Part shown: positions 27,189 to 36,483 of the stretch, in pieces
Position numbering within the stretch: the stretch's first letter is position 1
Layout: every line of letters begins with the position of its first letter
Assembly: GCA_030835825.1 (NCBI GenBank)
Contig: JAURRA010000002.1
Location: 18,593 to 82,592, forward strand
Length of the DNA stretch: 64,000 nucleotides
Direction of reading: 5' to 3'
DNA from: Flavobacteriaceae bacterium
GTDB taxonomy: Bacteria > Bacteroidota > Bacteroidia > Flavobacteriales > Flavobacteriaceae
Translations under genes and position numbers: made by a program
The notes under the pieces: model-generated
The model's database searches: none
What the model saw: only the letters and a program-made list of their open reading frames with translations
Told to the model about the DNA's origin: nothing

Positions 27189-27240
27189 TATCATACCACT
27201 TTGGGATGTTGATCCTTTTGATAATTTGTAAATTTACCAC

Positions 27241-28428
27241 ATGAAGCGAGTAGTAGTAGGTCTTTCTGGTGGTGTCGATTCTTCGGTTGCGGCTTTTCTC
27301 TTAAAAGAGCAAGGCTACGAAGTTATCGGTCTTTTTATGAAAAATTGGCACGATGATTCTGTGACCATATCCGATGAGTGTCCTTGGCTTGAGGATAGTA
27401 ACGACGCTATGATTGTTGCTCAAAAACTGGGTATTCCGTTTCAAACAGTTGATCTGAGTGAAGATTATAAAACTCGGATTATCGATTATATGTTTGGAGA
27501 ATACCAAAGAGGACGTACACCCAACCCCGACGTGTTATGTAATCGAGAAATTAAGTTTGATGTCTTTTTAAAATTAGCCTTAAGTCTTAAAGCCGATTTT
27601 ATTGCAACGGGTCATTATTGTCAAGTGAGCCATTCTCAACAAAACGGTACTACAATGTATCACTTAAAGGCTGGTAGAGATCAGCTAAAGGACCAATCTT
27701 ATTTTTTGTGTCAATTATCTCAGGATCAGCTATCTAAAACCTTATTTCCTATCGGCCATCTCAGTAAACCAGAGGTGCGTCAAATTGCTAAAGAGCAAGG
27801 ATTGATTACTGCTAACAAAAAAGATTCTCAGGGCTTGTGCTTTATTGGAAAGGTAAAATTACCAGTATTTTTGCAACAGAAATTATCGCCAAATGAAGGC
27901 GATATCATTGAAATTCCTCAATCTCTAGCTATATATCATCAGGCTATTCCCAAGTTTTCCAATGATGAGGAGCAGTATCACTATTGGTCGAAGAAGCCAA
28001 CGTATAGGGAAGTTGACGGTAAGCTAGTTGGTAAGCATCAAGGCGCACACTATTTTACCAAAGGACAGCGTAAAGGATTGAGTGTTGGCGGAACGGCACA
28101 AGCTCTATTTGTTATCGATACCGATGTTAAAAAGAATATTATTTATACAGGCCAGGGGAGTGATCACCCAGGACTATACAGGAAAGCTCTTTTTGTGAGC
28201 GATGAAGATTTACATTGGGTTAGAGAGGATTTGACTCTCAGGCCCCAAGAACAGCTCAAGGTAAAGGCAAGAATAAGATACCGTCAACCCTTGCAAGACG
28301 CCAGACTCTTTAAAAGCAGCGCAGGCCTATATGTACTATTTAGCAAGCCTCAATCGGCTATAACCGAAGGTCAATTTGTGGCGTGGTATCTAGAGGATGA
28401 ATTGATAGGATCTGGAGTAATATCTTAG
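27241..28428 (+). CDS. mnmA: tRNA-specific 2-thiouridylase MnmA
   Basis: Thiolates U34 of tRNA Lys, Glu and Gln. The 395-residue protein has the PP-loop SGGVDSS (9-15), active-site Cys100 in [12 protein letters not shown] and Cys200 in [11 protein letters not shown], which form the catalytic disulfide pair. The ATPHYC-type ATGHYCQ motif is present as well. A TAAATTTA box lies 4 bases before the ATG. The NMO-type gene follows 2 bases after the stop. Confidence 0.96.
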   Translation: MKRVVVGLSGGVDSSVAAFLLKEQGYEVIGLFMKNWHDDSVTISDECPWLEDSNDAMIVAQKLGIPFQTVDLSEDYKTRIIDYMFGEYQRGRTPNPDVLCNREIKFDVFLKLALSLKADFIATGHYCQVSHSQQNGTTMYHLKAGRDQLKDQSYFLCQLSQDQLSKTLFPIGHLSKPEVRQIAKEQGLITANKKDSQGLCFIGKVKLPVFLQQKLSPNEGDIIEIPQSLAIYHQAIPKFSNDEEQYHYWSKKPTYREVDGKLVGKHQGAHYFTKGQRKGLSVGGTAQALFVIDTDVKKNIIYTGQGSDHPGLYRKALFVSDEDLHWVREDLTLRPQEQLKVKARIRYRQPLQDARLFKSSAGLYVLFSKPQSAITEGQFVAWYLEDELIGSGVIS

Positions 28429-28430
28429 TT

Positions 28431-29369
28431 GTGAATAGGATATGTAAACTTTTTGGAATTCAATACCCTGTGGTGCAGGCTGGTATGATATGGAATAGTG
28501 GTTGGAAATTAGCCGCTGCTTCGAGTAATGCCGGTATTTTAGGTTTGATTGGTGCCGGAAGTATGTATCCCGAGGTACTCAGAGAACACATTCTGAAATG
28601 TAAAGCAGCCACTAAGAAACCCTTTGGAGTTAATATTCCTTTGTTGTATCCAGATATAGAGCAACTCATACAAGTCATACTGGATGAGGCGGTAAAAATT
28701 GTATTCACCTCCGCAGGTAATCCCGCCAGTTGGACTGCACAATTGAAATCACATGGTATCGTTGTAGTGCACGTGGTTAGCAGTGCAAAATTTGCACTCA
28801 AAGCCCAGAATGCTGGGGTAGATGCCGTGGTAGCTGAAGGCTTTGAGGCAGGAGGTCACAACGGAAGGGAGGAAACAACTACTCTTGCTCTGGTTCCTCA
28901 AGTAATAAATGCCTTGAACATACCAGTTATTGCTGCAGGTGGTATTGCCTCTGGACGGGCGATGTTAGCTATGGAAGCTTTGGGCGCCGATGGTGTCCAA
29001 ATTGGCAGTCGATTTGTTGCTAGTGTCGAGTCCTCTGCCCACGACAATTTCAAACATATGGTTGTAAATGCCAATGAAGGCGATACCCAACTTACCTTAA
29101 AAGAATTGGCTCCCGTCAGACTACTCAAGAATAAATTTTTTCACGATATTCAAGACTTATATCGGCGTGGAGGTACCACAGACGATCTAAAAGCTCTTCT
29201 TGGAAGAGCTCGGGCTAAAAGAGGAATGTTTGAAGGTGATTTGGTGGAAGGTGAATTAGAAATCGGACAAGTCGCAGGTCAGATTAACGCCATAAAGCCG
29301 GTGGCAGAAATTGTTACTGAAATCTTGAGTGAATACGATATAGCTAAAAAATCTTTAATTAAACCTTGA
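28431..29369 (+). CDS. Nitronate monooxygenase/FabK-like flavoenzyme
   Basis: FMN-dependent TIM-barrel protein of 312 residues with a GTG start 2 bases after the mnmA stop. Motifs include YPVVQAGMIW, PFGVNIPLL, VVAEGFEAGGHNGRE, VIAAGGIASGRAM and GADGVQIGSRF, all typical of the 2-nitropropane dioxygenase family. Members oxidise nitronates or act as enoyl-ACP reductase (FabK). The His in GGHNG is common to both, so the choice is open. Its stop overlaps the mazG TTG region. Confidence 0.86.
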   Translation: MNRICKLFGIQYPVVQAGMIWNSGWKLAAASSNAGILGLIGAGSMYPEVLREHILKCKAATKKPFGVNIPLLYPDIEQLIQVILDEAVKIVFTSAGNPASWTAQLKSHGIVVVHVVSSAKFALKAQNAGVDAVVAEGFEAGGHNGREETTTLALVPQVINALNIPVIAAGGIASGRAMLAMEALGADGVQIGSRFVASVESSAHDNFKHMVVNANEGDTQLTLKELAPVRLLKNKFFHDIQDLYRRGGTTDDLKALLGRARAKRGMFEGDLVEGELEIGQVAGQINAIKPVAEIVTEILSEYDIAKKSLIKP

Positions 29370-29380
29370 CTACTATTATT

Positions 29381-30154
29381 TTGAATACAAGAGAAAACCA
29401 ATTAAAATCCATAGATCGGCTATTAACCATAATGGATGACTTGCGTGCCAAGTGCCCGTGGGATAAAAAACAGACCTTAGAGTCGTTGAGGCATCTCACC
29501 ATTGAAGAGGTCTACGAATTGGGCGATGCCATTCTTGAAGGTGATATGGAAGAAATCAAACAGGAGCTAGGAGACCTATTACTTCATATTATTTTTTATT
29601 CTAAAATTGGTAGCGAAACTAAGAATTTTGACATCGGGTTGGTGGCAGAATCTATCTCGGATAAATTAGTAGATAGACATCCACATATTTACGGTGATGT
29701 CGTGGCAGAAGATGAAGAAGCTGTCAAGCAGAATTGGGAAAAGCTTAAACTCAAAGAAGGTAAAAAAAGTGTTTTAGAGGGCGTCCCGAAAAGTTTACCT
29801 GCCTTAGTCAAGGCGAGTAGAATTCAAGAAAAGGTGGCCGGAGTTGGTTTTGATTGGGAAAAAACCGAAGACGTCAAAGGTAAATTACTTGAAGAATTGT
29901 CCGAACTAGATCAGGAAGTGCAATTAGGAAATACCGATAGAATCGAGGAAGAATTTGGAGACGTCATGTTCTCTCTGATTAACTATGCCCGGTTTCTAGA
30001 TGTAAGTCCAGAAAATGCTTTAGAAAGGACTAATAAGAAATTTATAAAACGATTTCAGTTTATAGAACATCAGGCATCAAGGGCGGGTAAAACTATATCC
30101 GATTTATCTCTAAATGAAATGGAACATTATTGGGAAATGGCTAAAACCAACTAA
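29381..30154 (+). CDS. mazG: Nucleoside triphosphate pyrophosphohydrolase MazG
   Basis: House-cleaning enzyme that hydrolyses NTPs to NMPs, 257 residues from the TTG at 29381. Two MazG domains are visible: CPWDKKQTLESLRHLTIEEV with ELGDLLLHIIFYSKI, and a second with LLEELSELDQEV and EEFGDVMFSLINYARF, each holding the ExxE and ExxD metal ligands. No ATG lies near the conserved start; a TTG at 29366 overlapping the previous stop is the alternative and would add five residues. The end overlaps the convergent DUF349 gene by 4 bases. Confidence 0.92.
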   Translation: MNTRENQLKSIDRLLTIMDDLRAKCPWDKKQTLESLRHLTIEEVYELGDAILEGDMEEIKQELGDLLLHIIFYSKIGSETKNFDIGLVAESISDKLVDRHPHIYGDVVAEDEEAVKQNWEKLKLKEGKKSVLEGVPKSLPALVKASRIQEKVAGVGFDWEKTEDVKGKLLEELSELDQEVQLGNTDRIEEEFGDVMFSLINYARFLDVSPENALERTNKKFIKRFQFIEHQASRAGKTISDLSLNEMEHYWEMAKTN

Positions 30155-32229
30155 TCATCTTCTCTGGCCACGCGCTTCAGGGCATTCATTTTACTTTGGT
30201 ATTCCTCTAATTCAACCCGTTTTTTGTCAATATTTTTGTGAACGTCTCTCACCATTGGATTCTTCGAATCTACATTGCTAAAAAATTGTAAATTATTTTC
30301 CAATTGACGTATTTCTCCGGTAATCTCGTCGATTTTTTTACGAAGCTGTATTTGTTCGTAATCAAATGATCTGGAGTCGTCTGAGGAATACAGGTCTCTT
30401 AATTTACTTTCGTACAGATGACTTTGAAGTTCTTGTTTGGACAGTCCCAATCCCTTAAAAGTTTTGTCAATATATTTGTTGAATTTCGTTTCAACTTCTT
30501 TGCCGCCTCTGGGGACACGACCAAGCGCATTCCACTCAGAGGTCAAAGTTTTGACAAACTGAAGTGCATCCTTTTGGTCGGATGGGATTTCTCTGTCTTT
30601 CAATGTTTTTAAAAACGCAGTCTTATTGTTTAAGGCCTCTATCGCCTCTTTGGTATCTCCACTTCGTTCTTTTTTTAGATTTTCAAAGTATGTGTTGCAT
30701 GCACTCTTAAACTGTTTCCAAATTTTATCGCTGTCTTTTCGCGGCACTTGACCTATGGTTTTCCATTCATTCTGAATTTTTTTCATGATTGGAGTCGATA
30801 CCTTAAAGTCCGAACTATTCATATGCTCTTCAGCGATAGTAATGAGTTCTTTTTTCTTGGCTAAGTTATCCAAGAGTTCTTTTTTCTGGTTTTTAAAATA
30901 TTGGTTTTTATTTCTATTGAAGGTTCTAGTAGCGTCCTTAAAGGCGTCCCAAATGACATTTCTGTCTTTAGAAGGAACTTTACCAATATCAAAATATTGC
31001 TCCCTGAGCTTTTGAACCGCACTACTAGCCTGCTGAAACTCTCGGTGTGTATTATGAGATTTATGGGCTAGGTCATTGATCTTGGCAATGATTTCTTGTT
31101 TTCGAGATAAATTCTTTAGGTAATTCTCATCGAGTGAGGCATTATAGTCTTGCCGCTTGTCATGAATTATTTTAGTTACATCCTGAAACCTTTTCCAAAT
31201 CTCTTCACTTTGGTCTCTATGTACTGGACCCAATTCCTCTTTCCACATTTTGTGAAAAGTTTGAAGCTCTCTAAATACTTTGTTGTTAAACTGTTTTTTA
31301 GCTAATCCTTCTGCAATTTCAATGATTTTGAGCTTTTGTTCGAGGTTATGCTTGTAGTCCAAGTCTCGAAATTCTCTGTTCAGATGCAAAAAGGTATAAA
31401 AGTTTTCGACATGGTGGTGATAGGTTTGCCACAGATTGTGGCTTTCAACTCGAGGTACAGCTCCGGTATCTCGCCACTTTTTTTGAAGACCTTTAAAAAC
31501 CTTATAAATTTCAGCCATTTCCTCTGGGGATTCGAAAAGAGCCTTGATGTCATCTATTATTTGAAGCCTAATCTTGAGATTCTGTTGAAGTTTTTCTTCC
31601 AATTCGCGTCTGGAGGCCTTTCTCTTCTGCTGATAAGTCCTAAACAGTTTGTCAAAAGATCGTTTTTCGTCAGATTCGAAGTAAAATGGCACTTGGGATT
31701 CCCCAGTCTCAGATGTTTGTGCTTTCTCAGCTAAGTTTTTAGCCTCATCAAATTGCGTATCAAAGGCTTTTTTCAACGCATCTACTTTATCTCTTAATTG
31801 TCGGGTTGATTCAGAGGTTAAAAGTAATTCGAAAGCCTTGACCAGTTCCGCCATGCTCATAGTCTCAAATTCATCCGATTCCTGTTCTTCTGAATTCGCT
31901 TTTTCCGAATCAACTGCTGAGTTTTGAGTTTTTTCTTTTCCAGTAGCATCTGGTTTTGCCTCTGCTTTTGGATTTTCTGGTTCACTTTCTTTAGTACCCG
32001 CAATAACTTTGTCTGAAACAGACTCTAAACTCAATTCAGTTGCTTCTGAAGAATCCTCACCTTCAATCTTGGTAACAGACTTTTTTGTAACTTCAGCAGA
32101 ATCCTCTTTTTCAACTGGGTTTGTGGCGTCCTGAGATTGTACAACTTCTGCAGAGTGCTCCTCAGATGGGTTCGCATCGTTCTTATTCTCTGAAGCTCCT
32201 AGTGACTCGTTCTTTTGATCGTCTGACAT
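30151..32229 (-). CDS. DUF349 repeat protein with acidic N-terminus
   Basis: 692-residue, highly charged, mostly helical protein. An N-terminal region of about 150 residues is rich in Glu, Ser, Lys and Asp and looks disordered. After it come five DUF349 repeats, each with a Trp/Gly/Pro signature: KKWRDTGAVPR, KEELGPVHR, YFDIGKVPSK, NEWKTIGQVPRK and SEWNALGRVPRG. The C-terminus is a coiled coil (EITGEIRQLENNLQFF). DUF349 proteins are widespread in Bacteroidota and their function is not established. It has a textbook promoter and stands upstream of no close partner. Confidence 0.88.
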   Translation of the reverse strand: MSDDQKNESLGASENKNDANPSEEHSAEVVQSQDATNPVEKEDSAEVTKKSVTKIEGEDSSEATELSLESVSDKVIAGTKESEPENPKAEAKPDATGKEKTQNSAVDSEKANSEEQESDEFETMSMAELVKAFELLLTSESTRQLRDKVDALKKAFDTQFDEAKNLAEKAQTSETGESQVPFYFESDEKRSFDKLFRTYQQKRKASRRELEEKLQQNLKIRLQIIDDIKALFESPEEMAEIYKVFKGLQKKWRDTGAVPRVESHNLWQTYHHHVENFYTFLHLNREFRDLDYKHNLEQKLKIIEIAEGLAKKQFNNKVFRELQTFHKMWKEELGPVHRDQSEEIWKRFQDVTKIIHDKRQDYNASLDENYLKNLSRKQEIIAKINDLAHKSHNTHREFQQASSAVQKLREQYFDIGKVPSKDRNVIWDAFKDATRTFNRNKNQYFKNQKKELLDNLAKKKELITIAEEHMNSSDFKVSTPIMKKIQNEWKTIGQVPRKDSDKIWKQFKSACNTYFENLKKERSGDTKEAIEALNNKTAFLKTLKDREIPSDQKDALQFVKTLTSEWNALGRVPRGGKEVETKFNKYIDKTFKGLGLSKQELQSHLYESKLRDLYSSDDSRSFDYEQIQLRKKIDEITGEIRQLENNLQFFSNVDSKNPMVRDVHKNIDKKRVELEEYQSKMNALKRVAREDD

Positions 32230-32267
32230 TTGTTTCAGTATAAAGGTTCGTAGTAGTGGATATTCTT

Positions 32268-32298
32268 CAAAGATACGACTAAGCTAAGAATAACCAAA
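32268..32298 (-). promoter_or_regulatory. Promoter of the DUF349 gene
   Basis: Read on the minus strand: TTTG (32298-32295), a 19-base spacer, then TATCTTTG (32275-32268), an exact match to TTTG-N19-TAnnTTTG. Transcription would begin about 33 bases before the ATG at 32229. This is the best promoter in the window. Confidence 0.7.
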
Positions 32299-32326
32299 TA
32301 TGTCAACTGGCTAAGTCACTGCGATT

Positions 32327-33052
32327 TTAGGTTGTCCAAATTTCCCAAGCTTTTTCGGCTTGATAAATGAGCATATCCAGTCCGTTGACGGTCTTCGCCC
32401 CATGTTCATTTCCTAAATTCAAAAAAGCTGTCTCACTAGGATTGTACACCAAGTCAAAAAATAAATGCCCACGAGTCGCACCGGCGTAAGGAATATCGGG
32501 ATATGTTTTAACGTTTGGAAAAGTTCCTAATGGGGTACAATTAATGATTAATGGACGATTCTTTACCGTGTCAATGGTCATTTGGGAATAGCTAATTTGA
32601 TCTATTTCTGGATTTCTCGATACCAAAAGATACTCAATCTCTAAAGTTTTTAGCACATATTGCACAGCTTTAGACGCTCCTCCAGTACCCAGCACCAAGG
32701 CTCTTTTGTGCCCAGAAGATAGATGCTCACTCAAGCTTTTTTTAAAGCCAAAGGCATCAGTATTGAAGCCTTTAAGTCCTGTTGTTTTAACTTTTATGGT
32801 ATTGACTGCTCCAATTTCGGCTGCTGTTTTATCAATTTCGTCGAGCTGCTCGATGATTTCTGTTTTATAAGGTATGGTTATATTTAATCCTTTCAATTTG
32901 TGCCGACTAATCATGTCGCGGACTTGGCTTAAATCTGGCAAATCAAAGTTCCGATAAAGGTGAGGCAGCTTCTCCTTTTCAAATTTGGAGTTAAAAAACT
33001 CGGCCGAAAAAGAGTGATTTAAATGACGCCCTAAAAGACCGAAATCAGCCAT
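32327..33052 (-). CDS. aroE: Shikimate dehydrogenase
   Basis: Reduces 3-dehydroshikimate to shikimate with NADPH, in aromatic amino acid synthesis. With the ATG at 33052 the protein has 241 residues, starting MADFGLLGRHLNHSFSAEFF; the LNHSFS loop binds shikimate. Catalytic Lys63 lies in LNITIPYKTEII and Asp99 in GFNTDAFGF; the Rossmann turn is VLGTGGASKAV and the closing helix has YQAEKAWEIW. The longer start at 33091 would add 13 residues with no family support and run deeper into the DUF368 gene. As chosen, it overlaps that gene by 8 bases. Confidence 0.93.
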   Translation of the reverse strand: MADFGLLGRHLNHSFSAEFFNSKFEKEKLPHLYRNFDLPDLSQVRDMISRHKLKGLNITIPYKTEIIEQLDEIDKTAAEIGAVNTIKVKTTGLKGFNTDAFGFKKSLSEHLSSGHKRALVLGTGGASKAVQYVLKTLEIEYLLVSRNPEIDQISYSQMTIDTVKNRPLIINCTPLGTFPNVKTYPDIPYAGATRGHLFFDLVYNPSETAFLNLGNEHGAKTVNGLDMLIYQAEKAWEIWTT

Positions 33053-34064
33053 TCCCCGATGTTTTAGTTCCAAATAAAGACAAGCCAACAACTAAAACTA
33101 TTCCAACAAAAATAAATCCAATACATATGTAGGTGTCTTGCGACCAATTTGGCAAATAGCGTTGATAGGAAATCACTATATCATGTCCGTTGGCATCTAA
33201 TAGACGTTGTCCTAAGTCGTCCGTTTTGAAAATAGTGTTTTTCCAAGGCCAAACAACACCCAAGGACCCAGTTATGAATCCTAGAATTAGGGCCAACGTG
33301 CGTCTTTTAAAATGCTTGAGCACATAGCCAAGTAAATGAGAAAAGAAAACAAGACCTATAATTGATCCCAAAGTAAATACGGCCAATACTAAAAGTAGTC
33401 GCATTGTTTCTCCGTCTTGAAAAATATCAAAATTGCCCGTGAAAATTGAAAGTATGGTGTCAAATAGTGCATTAACTGCATCCACCAGCAGCAACACATA
33501 ATTTCCAAGCAAGATGAGGACAAATGATCCAGAAAAACCAGGTAAAGTCATTCCTGATACACTAACTATGCCGCAGATAAAAACAAAAAATAAGTTGTCG
33601 TTTTGAGCCTGTGGCTCTAGGAAGCTCACACTAATCCCCGCCAAAATACCCAACAGAAGAAAGCCCCAGTTTTTAATACTAATTAACTTAAGGTCTTTTT
33701 TTACCGCATAAATTGAACCGATGATCATGCCAAAAAAGGCGCTCCAGACAAATCGCTCGTAGTGGACAATGAGTAAATCTAAAAGTTTTGAAACACTGAA
33801 ATAGCTGATAATGAAACCTGAGAGTAAAACGGCTAAAAAACTCCCGTTGACATACTGATAAGCCATTTTGAGTCGTCCAGATAATAGTAATAAAACTAAT
33901 TTCCGATTGAACTTTTGTAATGTGTAAATGAATTCCTCGTAAAACCCTCCGACTAAGGCCACAACCCCTCCAGATACCCCAGGAACCTTGTTTGCGGCTC
34001 CCATGGCAATACCTTTGAGAAGTAATAAAATATAGTCTGATATTTGGCGTTTGTAGGTTTTCAC
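33045..34064 (-). CDS. DUF368 membrane protein (PopT-type polyprenyl-phosphate transporter), copy 1
   Basis: Inner-membrane protein of 339 residues with 8-10 helices. The two internally repeated DUF368 motifs are seen as NKVPGVSGGVVALVGGFYEE near the N-terminus and MTLPGFSGSFVLILLGNY in the middle, with VVWPWKN near the C-terminus. DUF368 proteins (PopT) were identified as transporters that return undecaprenyl phosphate to the cytoplasmic face. It is the downstream member of a tandem pair, 4 bases after the other copy, and carries a longer loop between the WPWK motif and the last helix. aroE overlaps its end. Confidence 0.87.
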   Translation of the reverse strand: MKTYKRQISDYILLLLKGIAMGAANKVPGVSGGVVALVGGFYEEFIYTLQKFNRKLVLLLLSGRLKMAYQYVNGSFLAVLLSGFIISYFSVSKLLDLLIVHYERFVWSAFFGMIIGSIYAVKKDLKLISIKNWGFLLLGILAGISVSFLEPQAQNDNLFFVFICGIVSVSGMTLPGFSGSFVLILLGNYVLLLVDAVNALFDTILSIFTGNFDIFQDGETMRLLLVLAVFTLGSIIGLVFFSHLLGYVLKHFKRRTLALILGFITGSLGVVWPWKNTIFKTDDLGQRLLDANGHDIVISYQRYLPNWSQDTYICIGFIFVGIVLVVGLSLFGTKTSGNG

Positions 34065-34068
34065 AGTT

Positions 34069-34968
34069 TTAAAGATTTTCTGTTTGAACCTTATCTAAAG
34101 CAATAATAATACCTAATCCAATAATCATCCAAAATAGTGCTTCGAGGCCATGAGCTTCAGCTGGATATGAGGATGGCCAAACGGCTTGATCGGTAACCCA
34201 ACTCGAATTGATGGATGGAATTTTCCATGGCCAAATTTTATATAAGGAACCAAAAATGAACCCTGTCAATAGAGCTAATACGAAAGTCCTGTAGTGAGTG
34301 AACAGCCACTTTAGCAAGCGGCTAAAACTTAAAATCCCAACAATAATCCCTGCACCAAATAATAGAATTTTTTTGAAATCTAAATCCTCTACAGCCTGTC
34401 CTAATTCGTCATAGGCGCCCATCAGTACCAAAAGGTATGCTCCAGAAATTCCAGGCAAAATCATAGCGCAAATAGCAATAGCGCCAGCAACGAACAAAAA
34501 CCACTCCGGCAAATCTTGACTTCCTGCTGGGAGATTAGTCAAAATAAAAGCCAAACAAATTCCAAAGAGCAGGGTAATGATTGAACTAAGACGCCATTTT
34601 TTTAAGGACCTACCAACTAAAAAGGTGCTTCCCAAAATCAGCCCAAAAAAAAAGGACCATATCAGGATGGGGTGATTGGCGAGAAGCCATTTGGCTGTTT
34701 TGAGAACGGTTACAAAACTAACAGACATTCCAGCTAGAAGTGCAAGAAAAAAAGATCCATTGATTTCTTGCCAAGTCGCTTGGACTCCTTTGTTTTTGAG
34801 TGTTTTAAGAAGGCTCCATTTGATTTTTGTAATACTGATAATCAACTCCTCGTAGATACCCGTGACAAAAGCAATGGTTCCGCCAGAGACCCCGGGCACC
34901 GCTTCTGCAGCTCCCATTAATAGACCCTTTAAGGCAAGAAAACCATAAGATTTAATCGTGCGTTTCAT
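34069..34968 (-). CDS. DUF368 membrane protein (PopT-type polyprenyl-phosphate transporter), copy 2
   Basis: Second DUF368 paralogue, 299 residues. Motifs are AEAVPGVSGGTIAFVTGIYEE, MILPGISGAYLLVLMGAY and KIWPWKI, in the same order as the neighbour. The sequences are clearly homologous but diverged, so this is an old duplication and not a recent copying or a frameshifted gene. It lies after the TPR gene in an order common in Flavobacteriia. A role in recycling undecaprenyl phosphate, the carrier for cell-wall and surface glycans, follows from the family. Confidence 0.87.
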   Translation of the reverse strand: MKRTIKSYGFLALKGLLMGAAEAVPGVSGGTIAFVTGIYEELIISITKIKWSLLKTLKNKGVQATWQEINGSFFLALLAGMSVSFVTVLKTAKWLLANHPILIWSFFFGLILGSTFLVGRSLKKWRLSSIITLLFGICLAFILTNLPAGSQDLPEWFLFVAGAIAICAMILPGISGAYLLVLMGAYDELGQAVEDLDFKKILLFGAGIIVGILSFSRLLKWLFTHYRTFVLALLTGFIFGSLYKIWPWKIPSINSSWVTDQAVWPSSYPAEAHGLEALFWMIIGLGIIIALDKVQTENL

Positions 34969-35004
34969 CTGTTATGCTAGGCGTAAAACTAATTAAAATT
35001 ACTT

Positions 35005-36399
35005 CTAAGCGCTTTTAAAGGTCTCTATAAAACTTATTATAGAAGGTTTCAAGAGAACTGAAGGAAATAGGTCTTCAAGGATAAAGTCGTAGTCAGCATT
35101 TTGTTCATAAGCCCGTTTTAGATAAGTCAAGCCTTCTTCGGTTTTGAGTTGTTCAATTAAAATCCCTGCTATTCGAAAGTATACTTCTGCCTCGTCAATA
35201 TGAAAAACGGCCGCCTGTTTTAAATTGACAAGCGCTAAATCGGACTGGTTCATTTTTATCAGGTTATCACTTCTTTCAAGCCATATATCAAGGTCGCAAA
35301 GACCCAATTCAATCATTTGTTTATAGGCTTCCTCAACCTGCTCAAAATGTTTTAATTTTTTTTGAATTTTGGCAAAAACTTTCCAAAATTCAATGTTTTC
35401 TTGATCTACATTTAGTGCCTTATTTATCGTCGATATGGCTTCATCTAATTCGTTTTGACGATAGAAAAAATTAGCCAGTGCCAACCACCCTTTTTCTAAA
35501 ATAGGGTCTTCCTTAATTGTTTTTCGATAAAATTGTAAGGCCATTTCAGTAGCACCCAATAGCTCATAACAATGGCCAATGCGCAGCAGGGCATAGGCTG
35601 TTGGGTCATCCAAGACGAGGGTAAGTTGATAATTCTCAATGGCTTCATTGTAACGCTTTAAACGTTCCAAAACTTTACCTTTTTCCAAGTAGGCACCAAC
35701 AAAACTGTCGTCTGAAATAGTAGCAAAATCATAGGCCGATAATGCTTTTTCATAGGCCTTGATGGCGTAATACTGCTTACCCAGTTGTTGCCAAGCTACT
35801 TCGCTATAAGGGTTGTTTTCCAGATATCCATTTAAATAAAGAATGGCTTCATCGTGCTGAGTTAAGAAGTCAAAACAGTAAATAAGGTTATATAATGCCG
35901 AATAGTCTGTGGGGTCCTCTTTTAAACAATCTATAAAAAAGGACTTGGCATTATTATAATCTTCTAAAAACAAATACTCCATCCCGATAAAGGCGAGTAT
36001 TTCTCCGGGATCGTCAGTAAGGTCAAGTACTTTGAGGTACATTTCAATGGCTGTAAGGTGGTTTTCTTTTTTGGAATAAAGAGACGCTCTATGAATGTAA
36101 ACTTCCTCATTTGACGGCTCTATCCGTTCCAAAACGTTCAATAGTTCCTCCGCCTGATCTAGTTGATCCTCGAAAATAAATATCTCTACTTTCAAGAGAC
36201 TCAAACACATGACATTTGGGTGCTGTTCGAGTCCAAGTTTCAATGCTTTTTTGGCTAAAGCAATTTTTCCAGAATCAATATAATGCTGGACAATGGCCTC
36301 AAACTCAAGGGCGTCAAAGAAGAACACCCTATTGGTTTTTATCATCGACTCAAATCGTGTGAGGCACTGCTCGTATTCCTCAAACATGTTCGACTCCAT
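35005..36399 (-). CDS. Tetratricopeptide repeat protein
   Basis: 464-residue helical-repeat protein without signal peptide or membrane helix, so probably cytosolic. About eleven TPR-like 34-residue units run through it, with recognisable cores such as AWQQLGKQYYAIKAYEKALSA, AYLEKGKVLERLKRYNEAIE and AYALLRIGHCYELLGATEMA. TPR proteins act as binding scaffolds. Position directly before two DUF368 genes and aroE is conserved in related genomes, suggesting an operon, but no partner is known. A second ATG at 36387 is possible. Confidence 0.85.
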   Translation of the reverse strand: MESNMFEEYEQCLTRFESMIKTNRVFFFDALEFEAIVQHYIDSGKIALAKKALKLGLEQHPNVMCLSLLKVEIFIFEDQLDQAEELLNVLERIEPSNEEVYIHRASLYSKKENHLTAIEMYLKVLDLTDDPGEILAFIGMEYLFLEDYNNAKSFFIDCLKEDPTDYSALYNLIYCFDFLTQHDEAILYLNGYLENNPYSEVAWQQLGKQYYAIKAYEKALSAYDFATISDDSFVGAYLEKGKVLERLKRYNEAIENYQLTLVLDDPTAYALLRIGHCYELLGATEMALQFYRKTIKEDPILEKGWLALANFFYRQNELDEAISTINKALNVDQENIEFWKVFAKIQKKLKHFEQVEEAYKQMIELGLCDLDIWLERSDNLIKMNQSDLALVNLKQAAVFHIDEAEVYFRIAGILIEQLKTEEGLTYLKRAYEQNADYDFILEDLFPSVLLKPSIISFIETFKSA

Positions 36400-36483
36400 T
36401 AACTTTGTTTTTAACGAATATAAAAGATGCCCCCTTATAAAATGTCCGTTTGGCCAGAGTTTTTTAACAAAGTAATTAACACT

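Noticed and set aside
33045..34968. The DUF368 pair as one gene split by a frameshift
   Set aside because: Each copy has its own start, both PG-SG repeats and the WPWK motif, so they are two complete genes.
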